Below are positions 1 through 32,690 of a stretch of 64,000 nt of DNA, piece by piece. A program made the position numbers and the translations under genes. The notes under the pieces are model-generated. The model did not search any database and was not told the origin of the DNA. It saw nothing but the letters and a program-made list of their open reading frames with translations. The stretch comes from Flaccisagitta enflata (lineage: Eukaryota; Chaetognatha; Sagittoidea; Aphragmophora). The stretch is from contig OZ231126.1 in assembly GCA_965153355.1 (NCBI GenBank), forward strand, positions 29,078,001 to 29,142,000, written 5' to 3'. Numbering within the stretch: position 1 is the stretch's first letter; every line of letters begins with the position of its first letter.

Positions 1-653
1 CCTATAACTATTCTTAGCAAAAATTGTCCATGTCCCACCCTTCTAGATTTATTTGAGAGGAAGGAATTAAGTTGGGGAATTCGGACACCCCCAACTCCTT
101 ATTTCATATAAATTTCAACCTAGCTGAGTTGTCAGTCCTAGACAAGGCCAGAAGCCAGCATATAACCTTATCCCATTAACCAAATATTCTATAAACTCGA
201 GAAAAATTATCTAAGGCTAAGAACAACTGCCTTTATGCCCGTTTACAAAATACTAATTCAAAGGTTTTTGATAATTACTTCTTTAGCCACAAAGTTAGTG
301 GTCATAGCCTAAGCTTGGATTTGTATGTATATGAGTGGAAGCATATACTTTACCGGAATTCAGTCTGTTGCACTTTACTAGTTAAAAAAAAATTCAACAG
401 TTTTTGTAAGACTATTTATATAAGAAGATTTTTTTCAGATAAACATTTTTACTTTTTGTTGCACACTTCATAGGATGAATTGTTGCAATCTTCACATGAT
501 TCTTTCCCCCCTGAGACACATGGTTGTCCCTCTTTTAACTACCATCACCACCGCGGCTCCTGCTTTATGTATAAACTCTTGTTTGTTGCACTCTTGTTGA
601 ATCAAAAGTTACACCTCTCACCTAACCCCCATACTTGTTTTGTTGTCCCTCAG
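1..653. other. Intron upstream of first visible MBT exon
   Basis: AT-rich sequence ending in a pyrimidine-rich stretch and CAG acceptor at 651-653. I recognise no exon, repeat array or RNA gene here. Confidence 0.4.
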
Positions 654-22182
<21,529 letters not shown>

Positions 22183-22276
22183 TGATATGGAGAAAAACAG
22201 AGAGAGAATTGCTAAGTTGTTCCTTCTACCTATGTGTATCAGTCTGTCCGTCTCTCTCTCTCTCTCTCTCTCTTTC

Positions 22277-22366
<90 letters not shown>

Positions 22367-22513
22367 CTCTCTTCTTCTCACAAGTGTATTTCAGAACATG
22401 TCACTTGTATTTCCACCTCACTCACTATTATGCCTCTTAGCAGCAAATTCTTGTCAAATCTGTCACAGAACAACAAATCTTGAATGGATAATGGATATAA
22501 GGTCGCGTATAAT

Positions 22514-22606
<93 letters not shown>

Positions 22607-24264
22607 CTCTATATCTCTCGCTTAATCTCTTTGTATCTTAGACAAATTATTATTGTTGTATTGAATGAATGTCAACTTCAAAGTATCGTAAACTTACTCA
22701 TTGATATATATGGAAGTAAATAAGAAGTGAATGTCAAATTTCTAGGAAATCAGGTGGTGAAGAAAATAGTTTGTCCCTATTGAAAGTAATCATCAGCAGA
22801 TTTAAAACTTTCTTTAAAGTTAGGAGATCAAATGTATTTTCGTGAAAAAAAGACATGCTATTACTATAAGAAATGATGAAAAATGACTGGAGATAGAGCC
22901 GCTACCACTTTATTTTCCATCGATGTAAAGTAACCACTTTTACTATCCGTTGTATTTGGGGCCATATATTCGCTTTAGTCCCTTGAGTGATTTGGGTTGC
23001 CAAAAATTCACGCTCTTAAAAAAACAGAATGCAAAAAATATAAACAACCCCCACCCCTCCCACTATACAAATAAGACCAGTTGTTGCATTTAGCTAATAC
23101 AGGAGATCCCCGCGATAACGGATTTTATGGAACCAGTTTTTTCTGTTCTTGCCAATGTAAAAAATGAAAGGACACAATTTTCTATGGAATTTTGTTACTG
23201 TTTTACCCGTTTCAGCAAGGTGTAATTGTATTTGTTTTTCTCGTCAGATAAGATTTAAGTTCTTGCCAACACAGTAGTCGCGGCGATCATGATGCATTTT
23301 TTTTTTCAGTTTAAGTTACTTTTCATGACTCTGTCCAGACGCTTGTCAGTAAATCTAAAGATTGGTTATTTTGATATTTGAATTATGTGTCCACAGCAAA
23401 TATACGTTTTTAAGTCGCGGATTAGCGACTTTCTGATAGGCTTTGTCCGTCCGTCAGTCTTATGGTGAGCACGAGAAGAAAAGTGGGATTACGCTCATTT
23501 CCGCCCCAGCCCACCCGCTTGCGACTGGTGTTGGCCGTTTATTCAGCCTTGTTTACATACACATTACACAACATACTTTACATGTTACCATAATGACACC
23601 TGAGGAAACTGCATCATGAATCGCCTGCCTACACAACATGCCAATCTTGGAGACTCCATTTTGAATATCTTATTTGTAGTACAAACCTCTTTCCGCCACT
23701 TGTCCCCCTTAGCATGATGTAAACAAAACAAACAAAAAACAAAGATAGTGACGCATTAAGTTAACGGACCAAAAACACTTTCTTTCTGGGTTTTAACTAT
23801 TGACATAAATTATCAAGAAAAATACACACCAGGATATGAAAACGCTCTCACATTCACTCTCACAAAAAAAGAACCCTCATGCATTGTATACGTTATTATC
23901 CATTTATTGATTGTTTTCATCGTTCAAACTCTCGTGATTAGGTTATGCAATTTTTTGTATGAATAAAGTTTTTCGCTTTTACTATAATTCATGTTTCTCC
24001 CTTTTTCTTGTCTTAAATAAAAAATCCATCTCCTAAAGATTTTTTTTCTCTCCTCCTCAAACCTTGTTGTATTTTGTATTGTGCCATGTTCTCTTTACAG
24101 GTTCGGAATATTATGAAATAAACGAAAAAAAATATCAAACGCGCCATAAAGAAGAAAGTGAAATATTCAATATCAACATACAGAAAACTGAATGAAAACA
24201 ATTAACATTAAAACAAAAAATCTTCGTACAAATTAAAGGCGATATCAGTGTTTATGGTGAAAAA
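22183..24264. other. Region between MBT stop and zinc-finger gene
   Basis: After the TGA at 22180-22182 come (CT)n arrays at 22252-22375 and 22517-22602. An antisense CGCGACTA-family copy lies at 23412-23545. A possible polyadenylation signal AATAAA is at 23962-23967. No further exon recognised. Confidence 0.45.
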
Positions 24265-27200
24265 ATGGCCGCGATGGCCGCGATGGCGATGAGTGTGGCT
24301 CCGCCCACCTCCAAAAAACGCGGAAGGCCGCGAAAAGACGCCGAAGAACCGCAACACAAGTTCAACGGCTCTTATGACAATAGGGTAAGTTATGATGTTT
24401 ATAAGGGCAATGTTGTTTCAACTTTCATAAGTATCAGTACTTCGGTGGAGAATGCCGGCGGTCCCAGTTGGTTGTACATCGTTTCTTCCCTCTAAAGGTA
24501 TGGTTTTTTAATCAATATTGCTAGTGTCAGTACTTCCATCAGTACATTAGTAGTCTTTGATTATAACTGTATTGGGGGCGTACCTGATAAGATGTAGGGA
24601 TTTCCCCTGGTCAATGGGTAATCAATGGAGTCTATGTACAGAAGTGTCTTCTGGATCTTGGAGGAGAAAGAGATATCACATATAGGGGTTGATGATGACG
24701 TTGTATTGAGGTACGACGCAATCGGTAAAGAATACAGTGTAAAGATATGTGAGAGGAGAAGCTGCCACGCGAATTATATGAGAAGATAATGCTATACTAG
24801 ACGCGTATGCCACTGCTGAACAACTGATGAATGATAAGAGAATGAACGTTAGGTAATGACAATCATTCATAGGCAAGACGTAACGACAGAATAATGACAG
24901 CATAATGACAATCTGATAACGACAGTAGCAATGGCTTACAATGTGAATCTAACAGCTTCTCCCCCCTTTCTATTCGAAAGTCCCGTGAGAACAAAGAAAA
25001 GGGTAAAACTGCTACTGGCGGGACTGTATCTATATACGCAAAATCATCAATATCACAGCGCAACAGTCAATGACAATCATAACTAAATGATGAGCATAAT
25101 AAGAGTTTGTGAATAAAAGGAATTCCACACATCTAATATTTGCTCGAAAGTGCGCAGTTTCTTGATAATAACAAGCTCATGTAGCGTAATCCTATGATGA
25201 CGCAATCGAAAGCTGCAGCAAGGCCCATTCTCGTTGACGGAGACCACCATACGTAGCAGCCGGTTGTTGAGGCCAATCGCCGGCAGTGATGTTGCCAAGG
25301 ACGAACAGACATGGAAAGAGAAATGACAGAACATGAAGAACCACAGCTAGTTCTCGCGAGTCTGTCTGTCAGTAATGGGTGAAAATGATTGATGACCGAT
25401 TCACCTTTTGATGATGACGACCCCATTCCCAAGATTGGGGAGTGACGACAACGTCTTGAACCATCGAGCCGGAGATACCGTTGCTTTGACGAGGTCAGCA
25501 AAAAGCGTGTAGGTAAGGTGTGACCCTTGGTGGTCACACAAGGATTCTTCTCGGGGGATAGATCTTGAAAACTTGCACGTGAGACTGTCCCTTTGGTGGG
25601 GCAATCGGCTTCTTCAGCATGGGCGACTTACAGATATAGTGTGACCCTCGGAGATCACACAAGGATTGGCGGTTTGGCACTAATCATCGGTGGGGCATTA
25701 ACTTCTTTTGCCACAACAACGGTTCTGCCCGTCAATGTCACAGAACGGATAATGCCAAAGAGACTCGTAGAGTCCCTCGGTAGACACCCAGGGATTCTTC
25801 TTGGAGGGAATGTTGAAAACTTGCGCTTGGGACTGTCCCTTAGGAGAGACAGAAAGCTTCTTTAGTGACAATGGTTCTGCCCGTCGATGGCACAGAACGG
25901 ATAAAAGAATAGTCTTGTTTTGGGTGAGGGATAAGCTTCTTTAGCTGCGATAACGGTTCTGCCCGTCGATGGCACAAAACAGACGAGAGGATGTTTTATC
26001 TTTGGTGAGAAAAGCTTCTTTAGCGGCATTAATTCTGCCCGTCGATGTCACAGAATAAATGAGGATGAATTAATCGGATTCAGAATTGGTAGAAGCTATC
26101 ATAGCTGTGAGAAATGGGCCGTGACTTCGAGAGAGTATCGTAAAACTATACCATTGACAAGGATATCAGATGAAATGATAATGAAATTATTCTGCGCTGC
26201 GTCCGGGAAAACATTGTTGGGTTCGGTCCCTTCAATGTTAGAGGGCTGGAAACACGAGAAAGATAAAATTTAGGTCTTTTTGATGAAAAGTGGTTCATCT
26301 CCATTGAAGCATTCAAGGTTCAAAGAGCGTAGAGTAATTTTCTGTCGAATCCGATGCCAGATGAGGAAACCGGATGGAGGGTAAGTCAACATCCCTCTTT
26401 TTAAAATGGTCGTCCCGACCATAGCACTTAAGTTTCAATTTCAGATGAGTAGGAAGCGTCTCAGCGCAATGCGGCGCAATCGAAGATATTAGTCAAAACT
26501 GATAATACTGCAGGGTTTGGTCCCTACAGAATGGACGTAAACGGCAGAAAATGAAGGTTGTTATGAAATTTAGGCATCTTACATGATGAGGAACCATTTT
26601 CTTCTGGTTCCATGCAGCTGGAAATCAATGAGCTTGAGTAAGACAATGTGATGCGGGTTCAATAATCTGTGAAGCTGATAAAAACAGTTGCCGGGTTGTA
26701 TAATATGGGTTGAATGAAGGTTGAAGTGAAGGTTGGTAGAGGAGGAGCGGAGTGTGAGGACTTCCAATTTCCATGTTACAGAGTTGCTTGAATGTGGGTG
26801 ATTTTGGCCAAGATGATATAAGGCCAGAGATATGTTTTCAGACTTGGGGATTTCCCCCGCTCCAGCAAAATAGGAAGACATCCAATCATTCCGATCATTC
26901 ATTAGGATCTGAACTTATTTGTGGCCACTAATAGAAAGGTTCATTCATATATCACATTCACCAATGTTGCACCTATTGCGTCGGCAGACAGTTATTCCTT
27001 CCTGTCCAAAAACGATATCTCAATTGGGATTTCCCCAGAGCGCGCGATTAGAAGCAAGCAAACTTGATCATTAGAAAGCAGGAAGTCGTAGAGAGTTAAG
27101 ACCAAGAAAGATGATGGATGACTGATTGATCACATGAGCAGGTGTCAAAAGTTATGAGATGTAACAGAGGCATGCCGAAAGATTGCTGAGTAATTACTCG

Positions 27201-30200
27201 ACTAGATGAGGTGCATTTACATGAAGATGAGACTAGCTACGGCGCAACGCGACTTGGGCTGTTCCATCAGGCTTCCAGCGCAATGATAAAACCAAATCTT
27301 GTGATAAGGCGCATCACAAAGCAAGGTAAAATAATGGACAGTTAAAGTGAAGTTTTGTAAGTCGAACAACAATGTAGCAATGCGGCTGAGATACACTTAC
27401 GTTAGACAGCAGTGGATAAGATGTAAGCCATGGATGACCGTTCAGTCAGTATCCAAGGCTGAGTGTACATACACTTAGAATTTTTCCTGTTTTCCAGGAT
27501 CCATGGGACGCCGGACACGAATCACCGCCAGATAAGTGTCATGATCCGGTTCCGAGATCCCCATCAGTTCCCAAAATTTGGTCGTTGTCAACAGCATGGA
27601 CTCAGGAGCGGGCGTTTCCACAGATTCAGGACTGACGCTGTCTTGGCGAGTGGGAAGTGTTAATTTATCTTTTGTCTCACTGACGAGGTCGGTGAGTGGG
27701 AGAGGTTCATGATTATGCTCACAAAAAAAAAGTGATAGAGGCCTCCTCAAGGAAGTTAGTAAGGTCCTGTACAGTAAGCTTGAATTTTCCCTTGCATTTT
27801 GTCTTCTTAGCATGGCGACACACCCATTTTTGATTGTATTTGTGGCATTGAGAGCCTCGTTCACGACGATGTTCATATCCTTTATAAACAATGACATCAA
27901 TTTTACGGGGCCCGACATCCTGGAACAGTAAAAGCTCGTCTTTCTTCAGTGGACGCTTTTTGTGATCCTCATCCCAAACTGATCCCACTGAAGGACTCTC
28001 TTGAACAGAGGGTTCAGAAGGCGAGATTGTCGGATACGTGGCAACCTTCGGTGATTGCCACTCAACATAACGGCTTGTTTCACGGGTTTCGATGAGCGGA
28101 GATGTTGAGGCACTGAGTGATGAGGTGCACAGTAGAGCTGCCTTCGGTGACAGCTCCACATTGGTCACATTGCATGGCGTGGTTGCCTTCAATGGCGAAC
28201 TCACATTGACAAGGTTGCATGGAAGGGTCGTCGTCGGCGGCGACTCCTTCCCTGTAGCACTTACAGCGGGAATGCCATCGCCTATTGGAGGTGGCGACAG
28301 AATGGCACCAAGTTGTGGTGATGAGTGTTCCGGAGTAGGCAGCCATGGAGATAATGTTGAGTGATGCAATAAGAATGGTGCTTCCAAATGAGGATCCATG
28401 AAGAACATAGGACATTGAGGCAAGTTCATATTCAACGGTGGTTGAGAAAAACATTCCAAGGCAAAATTGGGCTGTAGGTGTCCATGAGGCGGCGAGAAAA
28501 TGTGGGATGGCCGACCTAAGGGCCATGAGATAAGCCAAGGTAGGTTAGTCAGAGGCGGCATCGACAAATGGCAGGGCTGATAATATCTAAAATTTTGAAG
28601 TTGGTGACAACCACTCGCGATACTAGCAGTCTCGGTGTTGCTAGTCCATGGAGTAAACATTGACGGCACTGATGGGCGAAATGGCGTGACTACCATAGCA
28701 GGATTGTTGATGGGATACATTTTGCACAGATACAGCGGTTAGATGAGAGTTAGAAATTTTGATTCAATATTTTTGTCAAGTTTTTTTTTTTGTTCAAATA
28801 CAGATTTCAATATGAAGCTAAATAGAGTCATTCAAACAATTTCCTCCCGTTTATGTGGCACACGCGTCTAGACAAATATATACAGTATCTAAAGTAATTG
28901 AACAATCAGAAAGGAAGTTTCTATTTTTGATCGGATGCTGACAAGCTGATGGCGAAGTGACAGAGGAGACGGAGATGTATAAGCGTAGACGATGCGGTGA
29001 TGAAGGTGAGAATTAGCATGAAGCAAAGGAGAACTGATGAACACGCTCCGCCACATCCGGACTTGGCAGATCTCGTAACTGCTCTGGGGCAGGGCCGCAA
29101 GGGTGCCAACAGAACTCAAATGAGATATGGAAAAGAAGGCGCCAGAAAGATGGAAATCTCCTCTGGGTAACGTAGAATGCCAGAGGAAAAATTGAGTGTT
29201 CTCTTGCCACGGACAGAGAGTTTCCCCAAGAACACTCTGAAGCTGATCCGCACCTAGTAAATTGAATGGTCACGGGGTCTTCTTACGCATAGTATTCCCA
29301 AAACACCTGTCCACCCGGGGGGTGCGTGTAGAAGTGACGGACATATCCGGCGATGGAGGGTTAGTAATGGCTTTCTTACGCATGCATGGACGACCATAAG
29401 CAAAGTGTTCAATGCAGATCTATGGAGAAAGTCGACGATTTGCACCTTGAGGGACGAATGATCTTAAGGGCCCGCAACGTCGTAAGGGCTCCAAGGCACC
29501 GGCCACCCGAAGACACCATAATCTATATTGGGATTTCCCGGTAAAAAGCGAATTCTGGCGATGGCGGGTATCACTGAGGAGTGCTAAGCGTCCGCAGCCG
29601 ATCATAAGCGAACCGTTCAGCAATAATCGGGAAGTAGAAACGAAGAAGTGGAGAAGGAAAGTAGAAAACGCAGTTAGATGGGGATGTCCCCCGGACAAAT
29701 GACGGACGGGGATCTTCCCTAACACGGTATGTGTTAGAGAACGGACGAAGCACCAGCTATTGGGGGCGTACCTGATAAGATGTAGGGATTTCCCCTGGTC
29801 AATGGGTAATCAATGGAGTCTATGTACAGAAGTGTCTTCTGGATCTTGGAGGAGAAAGAGATATCACATATAGGGGTTGATGATGACGTTGTATTGAGGT
29901 ACGACGCAATCGGTAAAGAATACAGTGTAAAGATATGTGAGAGGAGAAGCTGCCACGCGAATTATATGAGAAGATAATGCTATACTAGACGCGTATGCCA
30001 CTGCTGAACAACTGATGAATGATAAGAGAATGAACGTTAGGTAATGACAATCATTCATAGGCAAGACGTAACGACAGAATGATGACAGCATAATGACAAT
30101 CTGATAACGACAGTAGCAGTGGCTTACAATGTGAATCTAACAACTGTTTTAAGATATTTTGTGTATACTGAATGGTATAGGCCTGTCCAACCCTATACTA

Positions 30201-31783
30201 ATGAAGTACGCAGTCAAGCTGATAGTTTTGTCAGGTAAGCCTTTTGTTTGTCAGTAGTAAAGGATAGTTGTGAGCAATCCGGAGTAAACACCATTGAAAG
30301 CTTGCAAGGCTTTCATCCTTTGTATATTTGAGAATTCTGCTTCTGGCCTCCTTTTATGAGGGCAATGTTGTTTCAACTTTCATAAGTATCAGTACCTTGG
30401 TAGAGAATGCTGGCGGTCCCAGTTGGTTGTACCTCGATTCTTGCCTATAAGGGTATGGTTTTCTAATCAATATTGCTAGTGTCAGTACTTCCATCAGTAC
30501 ATTAGTAGTCTTTGATTATAACTTTTGTTAGATATTTTGTGTATGCTGAATGGTATAGGCCTGTCCAACCCTTTATTAATGAGGTATGCAGTCAAGCTGC
30601 TAGTTTTGTCAGGTAAGCCTTTTGTTTGTCAGTAGTAAAGGATAGTTGTGAGCAATCCGGAGTAAACACCATTGAAAGCTTGCAAGGAGAATTCTGGCCT
30701 CCTTTTTAGATGCGTCCTCGCATCTCTATAAGAGGGTCTGTCCGTCCGTCGGTCCGTCCGTCCGTCCGTCCGTCGGTCCGTCCGTCGCCGGTTGGTCCGT
30801 CGGTCGGTCCGTTACGCCTGTGCTAAAACCGCGATTTTCGGCTGTTTTTGACCACGATGAGATCCTACACTGAATCTACTGAGAGACAAACATGTTTTGA
30901 GAGCCTCCATTACTACTCTTGACGGACGTCTGTCTTTTTTACTGTCTGTTTATCCATAAATGTCACATGATCAATACATGCAGAAACATAGTCCGGACGC
31001 ATCGTTGCCAGTTCGGGCTTGTTATAAAGGCAACTTTCATGAGTTACGACTGAAATATGATCGACGTTTCCTGATAATTTGGTAGGTTGAAAAGGATGAC
31101 TGAATACTTTAGTTCGGCGGCTTTAATGACGATTGGGTTAGTTAGGAAAGATGATCTCAATCGCTTCTACAGTGTGACATCAGGGTGGATCATGAGGGAT
31201 ATATACAGTCTAGTGACGATCAGCTCATTTTGGCAACGTATCAATGAACAGGATTTCGTAAAAGGACAAAAGGAAGGAGTTTTGTGATGTTACTTAACTT
31301 ACCTCATTTCTCCTCCTCCCCCATCTCAATCCGATATTTACAAACAAACACGCCTACACTCTCCCGCTGCTCTCTCGCACACACAAAAAAATCACACGCC
31401 AGATTGACAGTTCTTCCCCGGAGAAGCTGTTCCCGTGCTCCGAATGTCCCAAATCCTTTTCCAGCAAAACTTATCTCAATCAACACGAGCTGGTGCACTC
31501 TGACGAGCGGAAACACGAGTGCACGTACTGCGAGAAACGATTCAAACAAAAGTCTCACTTGCAACAACACGTGCGCAAACACACGGGCGAGCGACCGTAC
31601 AAGTGCGATCTCCCCGGCTGTAATCGCGCGTTTCCCCAACTCTCCAATCTGAAACGACATCAAAAGAATCACACGACAGAAATGGAAAAAGCGCGACAAA
31701 ACCCTTATCAATGCTCCGTCTGTACCGGACTCTTCTCCAGCGAAAGAGAACTGAGAGAACACGACCTCGTCTGTCTCGTTTAA
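24265..31783 (+). CDS. AT-hook and C2H2 zinc-finger protein (2 exons)
   Basis: Exon 24265-24384 (donor AGG/GTAAGT) and exon 31403-31783 (acceptor CCAG, stop TAA) join in phase 0 to give 166 residues. Exon 1 encodes repeated Met-Ala, then KKRGRPRK, an AT-hook core that binds AT-rich minor grooves. Exon 2 encodes three C2H2 fingers (C-x2-C...H-x3-H, the third with C-x4-C and the linker TGERPYKC) and a fourth of C2HC type near the end (QCSVC...EHDLVC). A nuclear DNA-binding role is likely. The third finger (PGCNRAFPQLSNL) resembles the ZNF362/384/rotund type, but I do not assign an orthologue. The start is the first ATG; an acceptor AG at 24247-24248 would allow the exon to be internal, so upstream exons, even those I gave to the MBT gene, cannot be excluded. 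Confidence 0.8.
24385..24569. repeat. Left half of tandem-duplicated intron unit, copy 1
   Basis: 24399-24569 continues at 30147-30353 once the LTR element is removed; together they match 30354-30709, a second copy of the same ~360-390-bp unit (GGGCAATGTTGTTTCAACTT to the CTTGCAAGG region). Confidence 0.8.
24570..24954 (-). repeat. 3' LTR (left copy)
   Basis: 385 bp; the polypurine tract lies at 24955-24975 in the interior. Flanked on the left by ACTG. Confidence 0.88.
25519..26060. repeat. Internal repeats of the LTR element
   Basis: GGTTCTGCCCGTCGATGGCACAGAACGG or close variants recur at about 25719, 25870, 25947 and 26030. A second motif (GATCACACAAGGATT, GAAAACTTGC, GACTGTCCCTT) recurs at 25519-25600, 25640-25670 and 25766-25850. 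These are non-coding as far as I can see. Confidence 0.7.
27475..28720 (-). CDS. FLYWCH-type zinc-finger protein carried by the LTR element (frame broken)
   Basis: Starts with Met at 28720, 1 kb inside the 5' LTR and in the element's sense direction. About 250 residues are rich in Pro and Ser, followed by a FLYWCH-like domain: VYKGYEHRR, then KWVCRHAKKTKCKGKFKL, and the H-x-H ligands CEHNHEP. The first 333 residues and the EHNHEP part are in different frames; they meet at a run of nine A (plus strand) at 27723-27731, so one extra base in the run explains the break. The downstream frame ends at 27475. FLYWCH domains bind DNA or protein and occur in some transposon proteins. Whether this is a captured host gene or a native element gene is open. 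A real intron at this point is not evident. Confidence 0.65.
29758..30142 (-). repeat. 5' LTR (right copy)
   Basis: 385 bp; followed on the minus strand by the primer-binding-site-like TGGTGCTTCGTCCG (about 29742-29755). Flanked on the right by ACTG. Confidence 0.88.
30354..30709. repeat. Tandem-duplicated intron unit, copy 2
   Basis: An uninterrupted copy of the unit into which the LTR element inserted, and so an empty-site record: it reads GATTATAACTTTTG where copy 1 is broken after AACTG. Confidence 0.8.
30710..31402. other. Rest of zinc-finger intron
   Basis: 30712-30815 begins with the inverted repeat TTTAGATGCGTCCTCGCATCT followed by GTCCGTCC repeats, a relative of the segment at 41211-41262 in opposite orientation. 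No exon seen up to the acceptor at 31401-31402. Confidence 0.5.
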
Positions 31784-31998
31784 GATGACGACAAGGAGGA
31801 GGAGGGAGAGGAGGAGGAACATACGCGTGGGATGGGATGGGCTCGAGGCCCGTGAGGGGGGAAGGGGGGGGGGGGTACTGCGCTGGTAGTGAGTGCGAAA
31901 AGGATGGGAGGGTGCAGAGGAATAGTCGCAAAAGCGTTAGATGGTCAGCGGTACCCGTTGCCCCTAAATGAGTGTATGAGGGTGTGAGGTGGTGAGAG

Positions 31999-32492
31999 GG
32001 GCAGCGGGCCCGAAGGAGCCGATGACCTATGCTGTTTTTATTTGAACCTGGAGGCTGGAATTGGCCTTTAAGCTGGGATTTGAGCTTAGAGGCGGGGATT
32101 TGAGCCTCGTGGCTGAGATTTGAGCCTTGTGGCTGAGAATTGAGCCTCGAGACTAGGATTTGAGCCTCGAGGTTGGGATTTGGGCCTTGAGGCTGGGATT
32201 TGGGCCTCGAGGCTGGGATTTGGGCCTCGAGGCTGGGATTTGGGCCTCGAGGCTGAGATTTGGGCAACGAGGCTGAGATTTAGGCCTCGAGGCTAGGATT
32301 TGGGCCTTGAGGCTGGGATTTGGGCCTCAAGGCTTGGATTTGGGTCTCGAGGCTGGGATTTGGGTTTCAAGGCTTGGATTTGGGCTTTGAGGCTTGGATT
32401 TGGGTCTCATGGAAGAGAAGGAGGAGGAGAAGGAGAAGGAGAAATTTCTCCTGTGTGAAAGCATAGGTCATCGGTCTTCGGGGCCGCTGCCC
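31999..32492. mobile_element. GGGCAGCGG-family element with 22-bp minisatellite core
   Basis: Outer ends GGGCAGCGGGCCCGAAGG and CTTCGGGGCCGCTGCCC are inverted. GATGACCTATGC and GCATAGGTCATC form the next inverted layer. The core is about fifteen repeats of GGCCTCGAGGCTGGGATTTG with variants. Related to 41480-41959. Confidence 0.8.
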
Positions 32493-32648
32493 AAAAAGGA
32501 GGAGTCATGAAGGAGAGATGGAAGAAGGAAAGGAGGGAGGGATGGTAGATAGGAAGCAAGCAAGCAAGCAAGCAAGTAAGCAAGCATACAAGGGAGGAAG
32601 GGAAGAAGGGGGGAAAGAAGGACTGAAAGAAAGGCAGGAAAGAAAGGC

Positions 32649-32690
<42 letters not shown>

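Larger units (their letters stand above)
24570..30142 (-). mobile_element. LTR retrotransposon, non-autonomous, 5.6 kb
   Basis: Two 385-bp direct repeats, 24570-24954 and 29758-30142, differ at only two positions I can find. Polarity is minus: on that strand the LTR starts TGTTAG, the right-hand copy is followed after 2 bases by TGGTGCTTCGTCCG, a primer-binding-site-like sequence starting TGG, and the left-hand copy is preceded by the polypurine tract GAAAGGGGGGAGAAGC. ACTG flanks both ends (24566-24569, 30143-30146) as a target duplication. The 4.8-kb interior has no reverse transcriptase, integrase or protease that I can read in any frame; its only protein-like ORF is the FLYWCH one. It sits in the zinc-finger gene's intron, antisense to it. 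Confidence 0.9.

Noticed and set aside
25519-26060. Tandem direct repeats considered as a CRISPR array
   Set aside because: Repeats are variable, spacing is irregular and the locus is inside a eukaryotic LTR element.
31401-31783. Treating the zinc-finger exons as the 3' end of the MBT gene
   Set aside because: The MBT frame ends at 22180-22182 and no donor in the last MBT exon matches the phase of 24265 or 24249; kept as an alternative only.
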